Notes: generated by a model not told the origin, from the sequence alone. Positions 23,194 to 32,227 are shown, counted from the first letter of the stretch. The stretch is DNA of 35,895 nt from Euryarchaeota archaeon UBA229 (GCA_002505355.1 DAUW01000120.1:1-35895); one strand, 5' to 3'. Numbers and translations are program-made.

Positions 23194-24132
23194 ATGTCAT
23201 TATTACGGCTATTTATGCGAGAGGTCACACTGTTTTGGAAGAGATCTCGAATAAAGCATCTTGACCTCGGTGAATTGACCGAGATATTCAAGCAGGCAGA
23301 ATTTATTTCTTATGTCAAAAGGGTACCAAAAGATATCAGAGTTATTTTGAAGGTTAATTTTTGTGACGGTAAGTCGCCGGAGGACCTTGCGGGATTAAGG
23401 TTTATTGAACTACTCGATATTATACTTGAACCAAAGGATAACTCAGATAGCTACCTCTTATTAGTCAAAGTAAATCATTCTGTGCCGAACCTAAATGCTA
23501 GGACCAACGGAACCAGCACAGTTGCCGGGAGTAGGTTAGATGGAGAGGGTTTGACATACACAATTCAAGGCCCGCCAATGAAGTTGAGAATTGTATCAAC
23601 CCTTGCCCGTTTGATTTCACAGCCCGACAGGATTAGTGCAAGAAGTCTTGATTTTAATTCAACTCTCGACCACTCGGCATTATCAACTAAACAATTAAAA
23701 CTAGCAAAATTCGCCTATGATCGCGGCTTTTTTGATATCCCTAAACGGACAAGAATATCAGACATCGCTAGTGAGATAGGCCTCGCACGAGCAACGATAT
23801 CGGAACACCTTGCTAGGATTGAATCTATATTGATGGATGATATGTTTTCTTCTTACGATGAATCATACACCGACCCAAAATTGGTAAAATCACTCATTGA
23901 GACCATATCATTAGAAGTTGAAGCTGAGGATTTGAACCAAGTTGACAATATGATAGAAATATTGTCTGACATAAAATTGTCGATCAACTCACAAATCACT
24001 GATTTGAAACATGAGGACTTCGATCAAATAACCGATGATGAACTAATCCAAATGGCGGTCAAAGAACATGAAGAAAATATTAGCTTTATCAACGATATAG
24101 TTGAAGATAAATTCAAAACTACATCCATATGA
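23194..24132 (+). CDS. HTH_10 (Bat-type) transcriptional regulator
   Basis: A 312-residue protein. Residues about 164-215 match the HTH_10 domain of bacterio-opsin activator-like archaeal regulators. The key features are LSTKQLKLAKFAYDRGFFD, then IPKRTRISDIASEIGLARA and TISEHLARIE, the recognition helix. The N-terminal 150 residues, which in this family sense a signal or form a dimer, show no recognised sensor. The 95-residue C-terminal tail after the HTH is acidic and helical, which is less usual because the HTH often ends the protein. It probably regulates neighbouring genes, including the PCMT-like operon 37 bases downstream. Confidence 0.85.
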   Translation: MSLLRLFMREVTLFWKRSRIKHLDLGELTEIFKQAEFISYVKRVPKDIRVILKVNFCDGKSPEDLAGLRFIELLDIILEPKDNSDSYLLLVKVNHSVPNLNARTNGTSTVAGSRLDGEGLTYTIQGPPMKLRIVSTLARLISQPDRISARSLDFNSTLDHSALSTKQLKLAKFAYDRGFFDIPKRTRISDIASEIGLARATISEHLARIESILMDDMFSSYDESYTDPKLVKSLIETISLEVEAEDLNQVDNMIEILSDIKLSINSQITDLKHEDFDQITDDELIQMAVKEHEENISFINDIVEDKFKTTSI

Positions 24133-24169
24133 TGGCATTATTTACAAGATACGACGGAATACGTACTTT

Positions 24170-25141
24170 ATGACCCGGACAGCCGACTTACTCAAGCGAC
24201 TGTCAAAGGAGGGCGTTTTGGTTCCCCAGCAAGTAAAAAAAGCCATGCTGAAAGTTGATTTGGAGGACTTTACCGATTATGATGTGGCGCCATTTTTCGC
24301 CGATAGGCCGGTCCCATATATTGAAACTAACTCCGGCAACATCAAGACCATTTCCGCACCTCACATGATCATAACACTGCTACATCATATGGAATTGTCA
24401 GACGGTCAAGAAGTCATAGTTATTGGCTGTAAAGGCGGCTATCTTGCAGCGCTTATTGCTACGATAGTTGGTGATAACGGCCGTGTTAATGTCTTGGATC
24501 CATCCAAGGAAGTTGTGAACTATGCTAAAGACAGATTATTACATTGGCCAACAGTAGAAATTAGAACTATGGATAACCTTGATGTTGCGCCAATCGCCTT
24601 CCCAGGCGAATTTAATAGAGTAATAATGACTGGTCAAATAGAGGCAATTCCCAGTTGGATTAAATCTCGTATTGTTGATGGCGGCTTTGTTATCGCTCCA
24701 ATTGGAAACATAGATTCCCAACATTTGATGAAGATTGAATATCAAGATAATGTTGCCCTTGAGACCGACTTAGGCAATGTTTGTTTTGGACCGATAGATG
24801 TTGATTCCACCGGTAAACATCACCTCCATCCAACCGAACTTGCTGATTTGATTGAACTTTCTATTGAAACTTGCGAAGAATTAGAGATAATTAACCAAGA
24901 CGAATTAAACAGTCTGCAAGACCTTGTGGCCAAATTGAACAACCTACCTGATGACACACCACCGATAGGCGAGGGGGGAATACCAATCTCTGAGCACCCT
25001 ATGGTCAAACTATTGTGGCACTATTCTCCGTCATTTTTACGGTTATGGCCTATCATTCAAGTGATGCTACATCCCATGATTTCCAACTTTGAGTTCAATA
25101 ATTGGAACCAATTTAATGACGATGAAGATACCCACTGGTGA
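24170..25141 (+). CDS. Protein-L-isoaspartate methyltransferase-like protein
   Basis: The start is ATG 24170 (323 residues); an in-frame TTG at 24101 would overlap the upstream gene. Residues about 1-200 resemble PCMT (repair of isoaspartyl residues with S-adenosylmethionine). ISAPHM at 61-66 is the conserved active-site segment, and the cofactor loop is VIGCKGGY at 84-91 in place of the usual ExGTGSGY. The motif I change (Cys-Lys-Gly-Gly) makes cofactor binding less certain. About 110 residues at the C terminus are outside the family core and include an acidic helix and a Trp/Pro-rich end. Its TGA overlaps the GTG start of the HEAT-repeat gene (GTGA), so the two are translationally coupled. 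Confidence 0.78.
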   Translation: MTRTADLLKRLSKEGVLVPQQVKKAMLKVDLEDFTDYDVAPFFADRPVPYIETNSGNIKTISAPHMIITLLHHMELSDGQEVIVIGCKGGYLAALIATIVGDNGRVNVLDPSKEVVNYAKDRLLHWPTVEIRTMDNLDVAPIAFPGEFNRVIMTGQIEAIPSWIKSRIVDGGFVIAPIGNIDSQHLMKIEYQDNVALETDLGNVCFGPIDVDSTGKHHLHPTELADLIELSIETCEELEIINQDELNSLQDLVAKLNNLPDDTPPIGEGGIPISEHPMVKLLWHYSPSFLRLWPIIQVMLHPMISNFEFNNWNQFNDDEDTHW

Positions 25142-26145
25142 GCAATGTGTCCACAAGATTCACCATGGCGATAAGCAATCTAAAAAGCAAAGATGATAGA
25201 AAAAGGCGCCGGGCAGTCAGAGAGTTGTTTGAACTTGATGATGAAAAGCATTTGTCAGCATTTGTCCCCCTGCTCGCTGATCCAGACATTTGGTACCGTA
25301 GCAAAGCAATAGATGCTTTTAGAATGTGGTCAATCAGGCAAGAAGTATCTGTGCTTGAACCATTAATCACCCATCAAAATATTGAGTTCAATAGAGTCGC
25401 AGCGAACCTGCTAGAAAAGTTCGATAATGCAGAAACTGAGGTGATAAGAAGATTATTTGACAAAGATGATTTAGTTTGTCAAATAAGATCGGCTGAGTTT
25501 ATCCTAAAATGCGACGGGCAAGAATTATTCTTTGCTGAATTACTAAAAAATCCTGATGCCAGATTACGAATTATTGCTCTAGAAAGTAAATACAGTAGTA
25601 CGGAAATACTGGCTGATACGCTAAATGATGACTCGATAAAGGTAGTAGAGTTTTGTCTCAATGTCCTAAATGACAACAAATACAAATTAGATGATGAGAT
25701 AATCAATAGCATGGTGAACAGAGGTGTTAGCAATAAATTATTAATCCCATATTTATTTGATAATGACCCGGAGAAATTAGTAGAGTTAGCAGCACATATA
25801 GGTCGGCAAGATGTAAAAATATTGGTAGATACTCTACGGAAAAACTGTATCAGTGTCGATGATGAACCTATAAAATCAATGATAAATAGCAATCAAAGAG
25901 TGATAGTTGGCAGGTGGCTCCAAGGTAAAAAAGGACCATCTGAAGACGCATTGCGATGGGAAATTATCGGTGATGAGACCGTTGATGAAATTGAGCGGGC
26001 ACGCTTTCTTGAACGGCTTTTCTCTCGCTGTGCTGAGGCGGAAATAAAAGCAAAGGCCAAAGAAATTGCTGAAACTTCCAACTCCGAGCTGATTAAACTT
26101 ACAGCACATAACCTTTCAACCGCCAGCGAACAGGCACAGTCATGA
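25138..26145 (+). CDS. HEAT-repeat protein
   Basis: A 335-residue protein built of tandem helical pairs of HEAT/armadillo type. Clear units include RAVRELFELDDEKHLSAF (about 22-39), the following PLLADPDIWYRSKAIDAFRM and later ones near 75, 105 and 135. Such proteins are scaffolds for protein binding. No catalytic motif is seen. It starts at GTG 25138, overlapping the PCMT-like stop, or at ATG 25165; the GTGA overlap is favoured because it mirrors the ATGA overlap with the M61 gene downstream. Placement between a PCMT-like enzyme and a peptidase suggests an adaptor role, which is inference. Confidence 0.72.
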   Translation: MSNVSTRFTMAISNLKSKDDRKRRRAVRELFELDDEKHLSAFVPLLADPDIWYRSKAIDAFRMWSIRQEVSVLEPLITHQNIEFNRVAANLLEKFDNAETEVIRRLFDKDDLVCQIRSAEFILKCDGQELFFAELLKNPDARLRIIALESKYSSTEILADTLNDDSIKVVEFCLNVLNDNKYKLDDEIINSMVNRGVSNKLLIPYLFDNDPEKLVELAAHIGRQDVKILVDTLRKNCISVDDEPIKSMINSNQRVIVGRWLQGKKGPSEDALRWEIIGDETVDEIERARFLERLFSRCAEAEIKAKAKEIAETSNSELIKLTAHNLSTASEQAQS

Positions 26146-27965
26146 CCGGTGGCTCGGGCATTGAGTTTTGTATTGACGCGACTGAGTGCTCTACACGCTA
26201 TTTATCAGTAAAAATCATAATTCAGCCACCATTCAATAGTCGCAAACTAGTGCTAAAATTCCCGAGGTGGGTGCCTGGTTCATACTTTATCAGAGAACCA
26301 ATGCAATATCTCACTGGACTGAACTGTCTGCAACAAGGTAATGAAGTTAAATGCAAAAGAAAAGCGGTAGACACAGTCGAAGTAAAACTAGCCGATTTGA
26401 ACTCAGCAGTTACGCTGCAGTATCGAATTCTTGGATTGGAATTATCAGTTAGATCAACACACATTGATGCTAGTCACTTACACATGATGCCCCCGTTCAC
26501 ATTTCTGCTGCCGACATCCGGAATTGATAATTCGCGTATGAACATGCAACACAAAATTACCCTTTTTTCCCCCGCAGAATGGATTCCTGCATCCCAATTA
26601 ACCATGATTAATAGGAATGCTAGTGTCAAATCGATACTTGGAAATGTTGCGAATCAATTTGACTTTTCAGCCCCCAATCGCGACGAACTTTTAGACGGCA
26701 TTATTGAAGCAAACGTGAATCCAAACATAGAGCATACGGTTGATGGTCGAAAGCACATACTGAAACTTTGGGATAGTGGCGGGTATACTACTGATGAAAA
26801 TATGGTTAATCGATTCATCGAAGATATGGAAAAAATAATCAAAGAGCATCATGCATTATTCGGAATTCCTGATTGGGGTGATTATGTCACAATCATTCAC
26901 CTTACTGAAAAATCTAGAGGAGGTTTAGAGCACCTTAATTCACAAACTTCTATGTTGCCAAGAATATGTTTGATTGATGGCCATGAAGAAGAGTATAGAG
27001 ACTTGGTCAGCCTATTCAGTCATGAATACCTACACCAATGGAATGTTAAGCGCTTAAGACCTAGCAACTTTGTTGATTATGATTTACAACGAGAGGTTCA
27101 CACTGAGCTACTTTGGTGGTTTGAAGGCTGTACGTCTTGGCTTGGTGACATGCTTTGCGTGAGATCCGGGGCATGGTCTGAGGATGACTGGCGAAAAGAC
27201 ATGGAAAGAAAATTATCCCGCCATACAATGAGAAATGGTTCGGAACATGAGTCGCTTGCCGAGTCAAGTCATGATGCGTGGATACACCTCTATAGAAGCC
27301 ATGCCTTCTCAAGGGAAACCCAAATATCTTACTATCTAGAAGCCGAATTAGCAATCTTTTGCCTAGATGCAGAATTGAGAAAACGATCGAAAGGAAAACA
27401 CGGAATCTGCGATTTAATGGCGCTATTATGTCAGAAATATGCACTCGGGTATCCAAATGCGGTCAAAATTGGAGTTGATTACAAGGATATTAGAAGAGAA
27501 TTGGTAAATATGGCAGGGGGGCGAAATCTTGGAGTATATCTTGATCAAATGGTCTACGACAAAGCTGTGCCAGATGTCAAGCAAGCTTTGAAGTTTTATG
27601 CCTTGGATTTAGTATCAAAAGGCAGCAAAGAAAAGCCATTATCATCATCTTGGCTCGGTTTGAATATTGCTGACAAAGGTGGCAAGGTAATAGTGAACAG
27701 TCACCAGGCAAATTCGAGCTTAAGAACCTTGATAATGCCTGGCGATGAGTTAATCTCGGTAAATTGCATACGTGTTAATTCCGTGAAAGCGCTAAAGAGA
27801 ATCTTAACAAAATTAGACCCATCCTCAGTTGAATTATGTTATTGCCATGAAGGAATCGTGAAAACCGAGGTGGTCAATTTGACCACAGAGCCGGAGCTTG
27901 AGAATAAACTAAGCGGCAAAGGTAACGTCAGATGGCACCGCTATATAGCCTCAAGAACTACCTGA
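26142..27965 (+). CDS. M61 family (glycyl aminopeptidase-type) metallopeptidase
   Basis: A 607-residue peptidase. The N-terminal beta domain is followed by the gluzincin catalytic domain with HEYLHQW (H294, E295, H298). The third zinc ligand is E328 in WWFEGCTSW. The SRGGLEHLNS segment just before is typical of M61. The C-terminal 110 residues form a PDZ domain (SSWLGLNIADKGGKVIV and later IMPGDELISVN). No signal peptide or membrane helix is visible, so it should act in the cytosol on peptides. Its ATG overlaps the HEAT-gene stop (ATGA), making a three-gene coupled unit with the PCMT-like protein. Its 3' end overlaps the convergent SerK-like gene by 8 bases. Confidence 0.9.
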   Translation: MTGGSGIEFCIDATECSTRYLSVKIIIQPPFNSRKLVLKFPRWVPGSYFIREPMQYLTGLNCLQQGNEVKCKRKAVDTVEVKLADLNSAVTLQYRILGLELSVRSTHIDASHLHMMPPFTFLLPTSGIDNSRMNMQHKITLFSPAEWIPASQLTMINRNASVKSILGNVANQFDFSAPNRDELLDGIIEANVNPNIEHTVDGRKHILKLWDSGGYTTDENMVNRFIEDMEKIIKEHHALFGIPDWGDYVTIIHLTEKSRGGLEHLNSQTSMLPRICLIDGHEEEYRDLVSLFSHEYLHQWNVKRLRPSNFVDYDLQREVHTELLWWFEGCTSWLGDMLCVRSGAWSEDDWRKDMERKLSRHTMRNGSEHESLAESSHDAWIHLYRSHAFSRETQISYYLEAELAIFCLDAELRKRSKGKHGICDLMALLCQKYALGYPNAVKIGVDYKDIRRELVNMAGGRNLGVYLDQMVYDKAVPDVKQALKFYALDLVSKGSKEKPLSSSWLGLNIADKGGKVIVNSHQANSSLRTLIMPGDELISVNCIRVNSVKALKRILTKLDPSSVELCYCHEGIVKTEVVNLTTEPELENKLSGKGNVRWHRYIASRTT

Positions 27966-28365
27966 GTTCATCCAGTGACACCAGTATTGGTGGCATGTCG
28001 AAAAGTGTGTCGTGCTTAGTTGTTTTAGGCGGATATAGGTTGTTTGATTCACACATTTCAACCACATCTGATTTAGTTATCTTGTTTAATTGCGCGCTTG
28101 GCCAGAGTTCCAAATTGATATCATCTGAGGAGAGATAGTCTAAACAAATCGCTGGTATTTTGCTTAATTCTAGTTGCTTGGCCACCGATAATCGATGATG
28201 TCCATCAAGCAATGCACCTGTTACACTGTCCACCAAAACGGGTTTGGTAAACCCGCCCCATCGAATAGTCATATCTAGCAATTTATCTCTTGCTTTGATT
28301 TTAATCTCTTCGTGTGGCTTGAGCCAAGATATATCGACCAGCGTGACATCTTCTTCTGTCCACAT
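27958..28365 (-). CDS. ParB/Srx-like protein related to SerK
   Basis: A 135-residue protein from ATG 28365; an open frame runs further upstream, but that part overlaps the divergent CCA-type gene antisense and looks noncoding. The motifs LKPHEE (residues 15-20) and LLDGHHRL (52-59) match the ParB/Srx fold branch that includes the archaeal serine kinase SerK and SbnI, where the Glu and the DGHHR site act in catalysis. It is shorter than characterised SerK proteins, so kinase activity is uncertain. The C-terminal 50 residues hold TKSDVVEMCESNNLYPPKTT, where the final Thr/Lys pair is common in this group. It lies opposite the CCA-type gene with about 124 bases between starts. Confidence 0.72.
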   Translation of the reverse strand: MWTEEDVTLVDISWLKPHEEIKIKARDKLLDMTIRWGGFTKPVLVDSVTGALLDGHHRLSVAKQLELSKIPAICLDYLSSDDINLELWPSAQLNKITKSDVVEMCESNNLYPPKTTKHDTLFDMPPILVSLDELR

Positions 28366-28489
28366 GTGATATGGGAACAGTATTTCAAGGATAATACTTT
28401 GGCATTCACCGTAGGGCTTGGAGATTGACTTGAGAAAGCATGTTTTAGGTAATAAATCAGATATTTCTGGCCTGCCATTAACTGAGAAT

Positions 28490-29764
28490 ATGATATATTT
28501 TGTCGATAATTTGCCGGGTGAAATTTCGCAGGTTTTAGACAAGATTTCCACGAGTGGAGGCGGTGTTTGGATTGTCGGTGGTGCAGTGCGCGATGCCGCA
28601 ATGGGTTTGATACCTGCAGATATTGACCTGGCAACTGACTTAATGCCAGAACGCCTGATTGAAATATTTCCAGACGCAATTAAAACTGGGGTTGCGTTCG
28701 GTACGGTGACATTGAAATCTGGCACCTATCTATTGCAAACCACTACTCTTAGAGTGGATGGAGAATACCATGATGCTCGGAGACCAGATTCTGTAGAGTG
28801 GAACTTATCCCTCCATCAAGACCTCAAAAGACGTGATTTTACCATTAATTCAATGGCGATTGACGTTGCTAGGAGAAGATACTACGACCCAAACGGTGGA
28901 ATGGAAGATATTGCCCAGAAAGTAATTCGCTGTGTTGGGAATTCACGCTTGAGAATAAATGAAGATGCATTAAGGATTCTCAGAGCATATCGCTTCTTAT
29001 CGCAGATATCATCTGCTAACTGGAGGCTTGACACTTCCCTATCTAGGGTGATTGAAGATTGCTCTTATCTCATTAATGAATTATCAAAAGAACGTGTTTG
29101 GCAGGAACTATCAAAGATTTTAGGTTCCAAAAAAGCCAACAAAACTCTGCAAATTATGCACAATGATGGTGTCCTTTCAGTTATCTTCGGGTGGGAGAAT
29201 CGACATAATGAGAAGTTATTTTTGGCGTTGGAAGACGCAACAGAATTAGACGCAACGGCGTTATTTGTGCTATTGAATTACCATCTAAACGAGATCGATT
29301 TGGAACGAATTTGCAAACAGCTTAAGTTGTCAAATAATGACCGTAGGAAAATAGTTCATATCAACACCCTTGCTCGCACAATACCTAAGCATGAAGTTGA
29401 AGACTTGAGACTTCATCGACACCTTGCAGGTAGTGATTGGGAGCAAATTGCCATGCTCAGATATATATTTTGTCAGCATAATATTGACAAAAAATTCTCA
29501 CATACGGACTCATCCAATGCGAATGCAATCCTTGAGTCCCTGAGAAAATTACCACCACTTGCATTCAATAAACCTATTTTTGATGGCAATTGGCTAATGA
29601 CAGTGACAAATATCAGTCAGGGGGAAAAACTTGGCAGACTGATTGAGTGGCTATTCAGGATTCAGATAGAAAATGATTTACAAACATTACCAGAAATCGA
29701 AAGTTATCTAGTAAAAATTCAGTGGCAAAACAGCGATTTTTCGCAATGGCCGAGATTGATTTAG
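28490..29764 (+). CDS. Class II tRNA nucleotidyltransferase/poly(A) polymerase-like enzyme
   Basis: The 424-residue protein from ATG 28490 has the class II nucleotidyltransferase sites in order. GGAVRD is at 30-35, the metal Asp pair D44 and D46 in ADIDLATD, RRDFTINSMA near 114-123, and EDALRILRAYRF at 158-169 (nucleotide selection). It would add CCA to tRNA 3' ends or adenylate RNA. An in-frame TTG at 28418 would lengthen it by 24 residues without family support. Class II enzymes are the bacterial and eukaryotic type; archaea normally use unrelated class I. The gene therefore looks acquired. PAP-type activity cannot be excluded from motifs alone. Confidence 0.85.
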   Translation: MIYFVDNLPGEISQVLDKISTSGGGVWIVGGAVRDAAMGLIPADIDLATDLMPERLIEIFPDAIKTGVAFGTVTLKSGTYLLQTTTLRVDGEYHDARRPDSVEWNLSLHQDLKRRDFTINSMAIDVARRRYYDPNGGMEDIAQKVIRCVGNSRLRINEDALRILRAYRFLSQISSANWRLDTSLSRVIEDCSYLINELSKERVWQELSKILGSKKANKTLQIMHNDGVLSVIFGWENRHNEKLFLALEDATELDATALFVLLNYHLNEIDLERICKQLKLSNNDRRKIVHINTLARTIPKHEVEDLRLHRHLAGSDWEQIAMLRYIFCQHNIDKKFSHTDSSNANAILESLRKLPPLAFNKPIFDGNWLMTVTNISQGEKLGRLIEWLFRIQIENDLQTLPEIESYLVKIQWQNSDFSQWPRLI

Positions 29765-29809
29765 GACTTGAGGCACCATATTCAATAATGAGTAATCTCA
29801 CGCTAAACC

Positions 29810-30937
29810 ATGTTCAGTGGGAGAATCTCAGAGGCTGTTGCTAAGCAAATTGAGAAAAAAATAGCTGAGAATAACGATTTGAACGCACTTACTGATTCTG
29901 AATTAGCGGACCTCGCCAAAGCATTCGTTGGTGATTCACCGCCTCCCCACGTACCACGAGAAACCGTGATTGAAATTCTCTCTCAGCAGCCAAACATCGC
30001 TGATTGGCGCACTTCACTTAAACAGCGAGCAGTCGAAGCTGCAAAACAACAAGTTTCCTCGATTGCGGCTAATGTCGACCCCCGGATGGCTGATATGATT
30101 AAACAACAATTTGGCCAATGGCTGCAAAACTCCGGCCTATCAAGCGCCGAAATCACCACTAAAATTGACACTAATTCAGATGGGAAGATTACGGATGGTG
30201 AATTGAGACAATTTATCCACAATTTATCCGGAACCAATCCGCCAGATTGGGTTTCAGCGACCCTCATGAGCATATTGGACACCGACAATAATGGATCCAT
30301 CGAAGTACAAGAGCTCTGGCAATATCTTGGAGCGATTGGTTTTGAGGTGCCAACAATCGAGACTCCAAAGGCACTTGAGGAAAATTCAGAATCCGTAGTT
30401 GAAGCAAGTTATGAACAACCTGAAATCGATATTGACGAGGAACTAGCGAGTATACCAGAAACCCATACTGAAACTGACACTGAACAAGATATTGCAACTA
30501 ATACCCAGCCCGATGCAAGTAGCAGCGTTTCTGATGAAATCCCACAGCAACGCTCCCAAGAAACAATCGACGAGGTCGAAATTGCCCCCGAATCAAGTAT
30601 CGATACCTCTATAGAAAAAGGCATAGAGCGTTTATATTCAACCAGGTTACACAGAGAGTCAGTAGGTGTAATTGAATCTACAGACGCCGCGGTGTGTAGG
30701 TTAATGGTAGAGAAAGTTGAGCGGACTTTGATGGTTATGGACAATTACCGTGGTGGTATGACTGCCATTGGATTACTTGACGGAGGACCGTACACTGTAT
30801 CGGTTTTATTCGAACCTGTATACAATCAGCAAATCGAGATGATGGTAGGAAAAAGTCTAACATTTACTGGTGCCCTATTTGACTGGTCTAGTGGACTTAG
30901 GCAAGCGAAATTGAAGGCTACAGACCCTCAGTTCTAA
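29810..30937 (+). CDS. Cytosolic EF-hand protein with acidic linker
   Basis: A 375-residue protein of unknown function. Two canonical EF-hand loops are seen: DTNSDGKITDGE (120-131) and DTDNNGSIEVQE (157-168), spaced as a pair that should bind calcium. Residues about 1-100 are helical. Residues 185-275 form an acidic, low-complexity linker rich in Glu, Thr and Ser. The last 100 residues form a beta-rich domain (MVMDNYRGGMTAIGLLDGG) I do not recognise. No signal peptide or membrane helix is present, so it should be cytosolic. It is 45 bases downstream of the CCA-type gene. Its TAA abuts the stop of the convergent acyl-CoA dehydrogenase gene. Confidence 0.8.
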   Translation: MFSGRISEAVAKQIEKKIAENNDLNALTDSELADLAKAFVGDSPPPHVPRETVIEILSQQPNIADWRTSLKQRAVEAAKQQVSSIAANVDPRMADMIKQQFGQWLQNSGLSSAEITTKIDTNSDGKITDGELRQFIHNLSGTNPPDWVSATLMSILDTDNNGSIEVQELWQYLGAIGFEVPTIETPKALEENSESVVEASYEQPEIDIDEELASIPETHTETDTEQDIATNTQPDASSSVSDEIPQQRSQETIDEVEIAPESSIDTSIEKGIERLYSTRLHRESVGVIESTDAAVCRLMVEKVERTLMVMDNYRGGMTAIGLLDGGPYTVSVLFEPVYNQQIEMMVGKSLTFTGALFDWSSGLRQAKLKATDPQF

Positions 30938-32107
30938 TCACTTAAGCGATCTAGCAATAACAATACGCTGGACTTCCTGAGTACCTTCATAAATTTGCGT
31001 AATTTTGGCATCTCTAAAAAACCGCTCTACTGGGAATTCTTTGGTATAGCCATAACCGCCGAGGACTTGAATAGCTCTCTCAGTAACCCACATTGCGGTA
31101 TCACCCGCAAATAGTTTAGCCATGCTGGCCTCTTGTGTATGACGAGGACCATCATTTTCATAATGTTCTTGCTTGGCCCATGATGCTCTGTATACCAGGT
31201 CTCTGGCAGCTTGTATTCTAGTTGCCATGTCCGCTAAATAATTCATAATCATTTGGTGATGAGCAATTGGCTTACCAAATGCTTCTCTCTCATGAGAATA
31301 GTTGAGTGCCGCTTCATATGCCCCCTGAGCAATGCCTAGAGCCTGAGCAGCAATTCCAATGCGACTGTTATCCAGTGCATTCATCGCAATCGGGAAACCG
31401 TTACCGACACCTTTGAGCACGTTCTCAACCGGAACTTTGCAGTTATTCAATACTAAAGTGCACGTGTCTGATGAACGGATACCGAGTTTATCCTCTTTTT
31501 TACCAACTGAAAACCCTTCAAAGTTGGACTCGACAATGAATGCAGTAGTACCTCCGTGCTTTTTTACGCCGTAATCCGGGTGGTCAACATCCTTCGCAAA
31601 TAACACGATTATATCTGCTTGAGCCCCATTGGTAACCCACATCTTTTCACCGTTGAGCAAGTAATGTTTACCATCATCAGACAATTTCGCTTTGCAAATC
31701 ATTGCCGCTGCGTCGGTTCCAGCCCCTGCTTCAGAAAGTGAGTAAGCCCCTACTTCACCGGCTGCTAGCCGTGTAAGGTATTGCTGCTTTTGTGTTTCAT
31801 TTCCATGAAGAGCAATTGTTTTGGCGCACAATCCAACGTGAACACAGAACATCACGCCGAATGAGGGATCTACCCGGGATAATTCCTCGACTATGATTGA
31901 TTCGGAAATATCATCAACGGGCGAGCCACCATATTGTTCTGGTATAGTAACACCTTGCAGACCATAATCAAGAAATTGTTGCCATTCTTCACTAGGAGGG
32001 ATTTGATTGGCGTCTCGGTGTTCTGCTGTTGGTGCTAAAACGGTCTCTGCAAAATCTCTAACCAGTTCTCTGATCATTTGCTGCTCATCACTTTCGGCGT
32101 AGTTCAT
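30938..32107 (-). CDS. Acyl-CoA dehydrogenase
   Basis: A flavoenzyme oxidising acyl-CoA to 2-enoyl-CoA in fatty or branched-chain acid breakdown. The 389-residue protein has the family features: ESDEQQMIRELVRDF near the start, AYSLSEAGAGTDA (about residue 117-129), WVTNGAQADIIVLF, and the C-terminal catalytic block QIYEGTQEVQRIVIARS, where the catalytic Glu is E374. This is the position used by short/medium-chain enzymes. The ATG at 32107 follows GGGAG; an in-frame TTG at 32128 is the alternative. No electron-transfer flavoprotein genes lie in the window. It is divergent from the GcvH-like gene. Confidence 0.94.
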   Translation of the reverse strand: MNYAESDEQQMIRELVRDFAETVLAPTAEHRDANQIPPSEEWQQFLDYGLQGVTIPEQYGGSPVDDISESIIVEELSRVDPSFGVMFCVHVGLCAKTIALHGNETQKQQYLTRLAAGEVGAYSLSEAGAGTDAAAMICKAKLSDDGKHYLLNGEKMWVTNGAQADIIVLFAKDVDHPDYGVKKHGGTTAFIVESNFEGFSVGKKEDKLGIRSSDTCTLVLNNCKVPVENVLKGVGNGFPIAMNALDNSRIGIAAQALGIAQGAYEAALNYSHEREAFGKPIAHHQMIMNYLADMATRIQAARDLVYRASWAKQEHYENDGPRHTQEASMAKLFAGDTAMWVTERAIQVLGGYGYTKEFPVERFFRDAKITQIYEGTQEVQRIVIARSLK

Positions 32108-32215
32108 TCTTCTCCCATTGCTATCCAATAGGCCGACTCACTTAACCCGTTTGCTGCTTGACCGGATTTAATTTCACCCCAATTCTTCATATACGATGCC
32201 TAAGAGGCGCGCACA

Positions 32216-32220
32216 GGAGG
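32216..32220 (+). promoter_or_regulatory. Shine-Dalgarno fixing a TTG start
   Basis: GGAGG ends seven bases before TTG 32228 of the GcvH-like gene. The only nearby ATG (32232) is out of frame, so this site decides the start. Confidence 0.7.
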
Positions 32221-32227
32221 AATCATA

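Noticed and set aside
24101..24169. TTG start of the PCMT-like gene overlapping the HTH_10 gene
   Set aside because: It would add 23 residues with no family support; ATG 24170 fits the PCMT N terminus.
28366..28725. N-terminal extension of the SerK-like protein to 255 residues
   Set aside because: The extra part is antisense to the conserved N-terminal motifs of the CCA-type enzyme and has noncoding character; ATG 28365 sits just before the conserved part.
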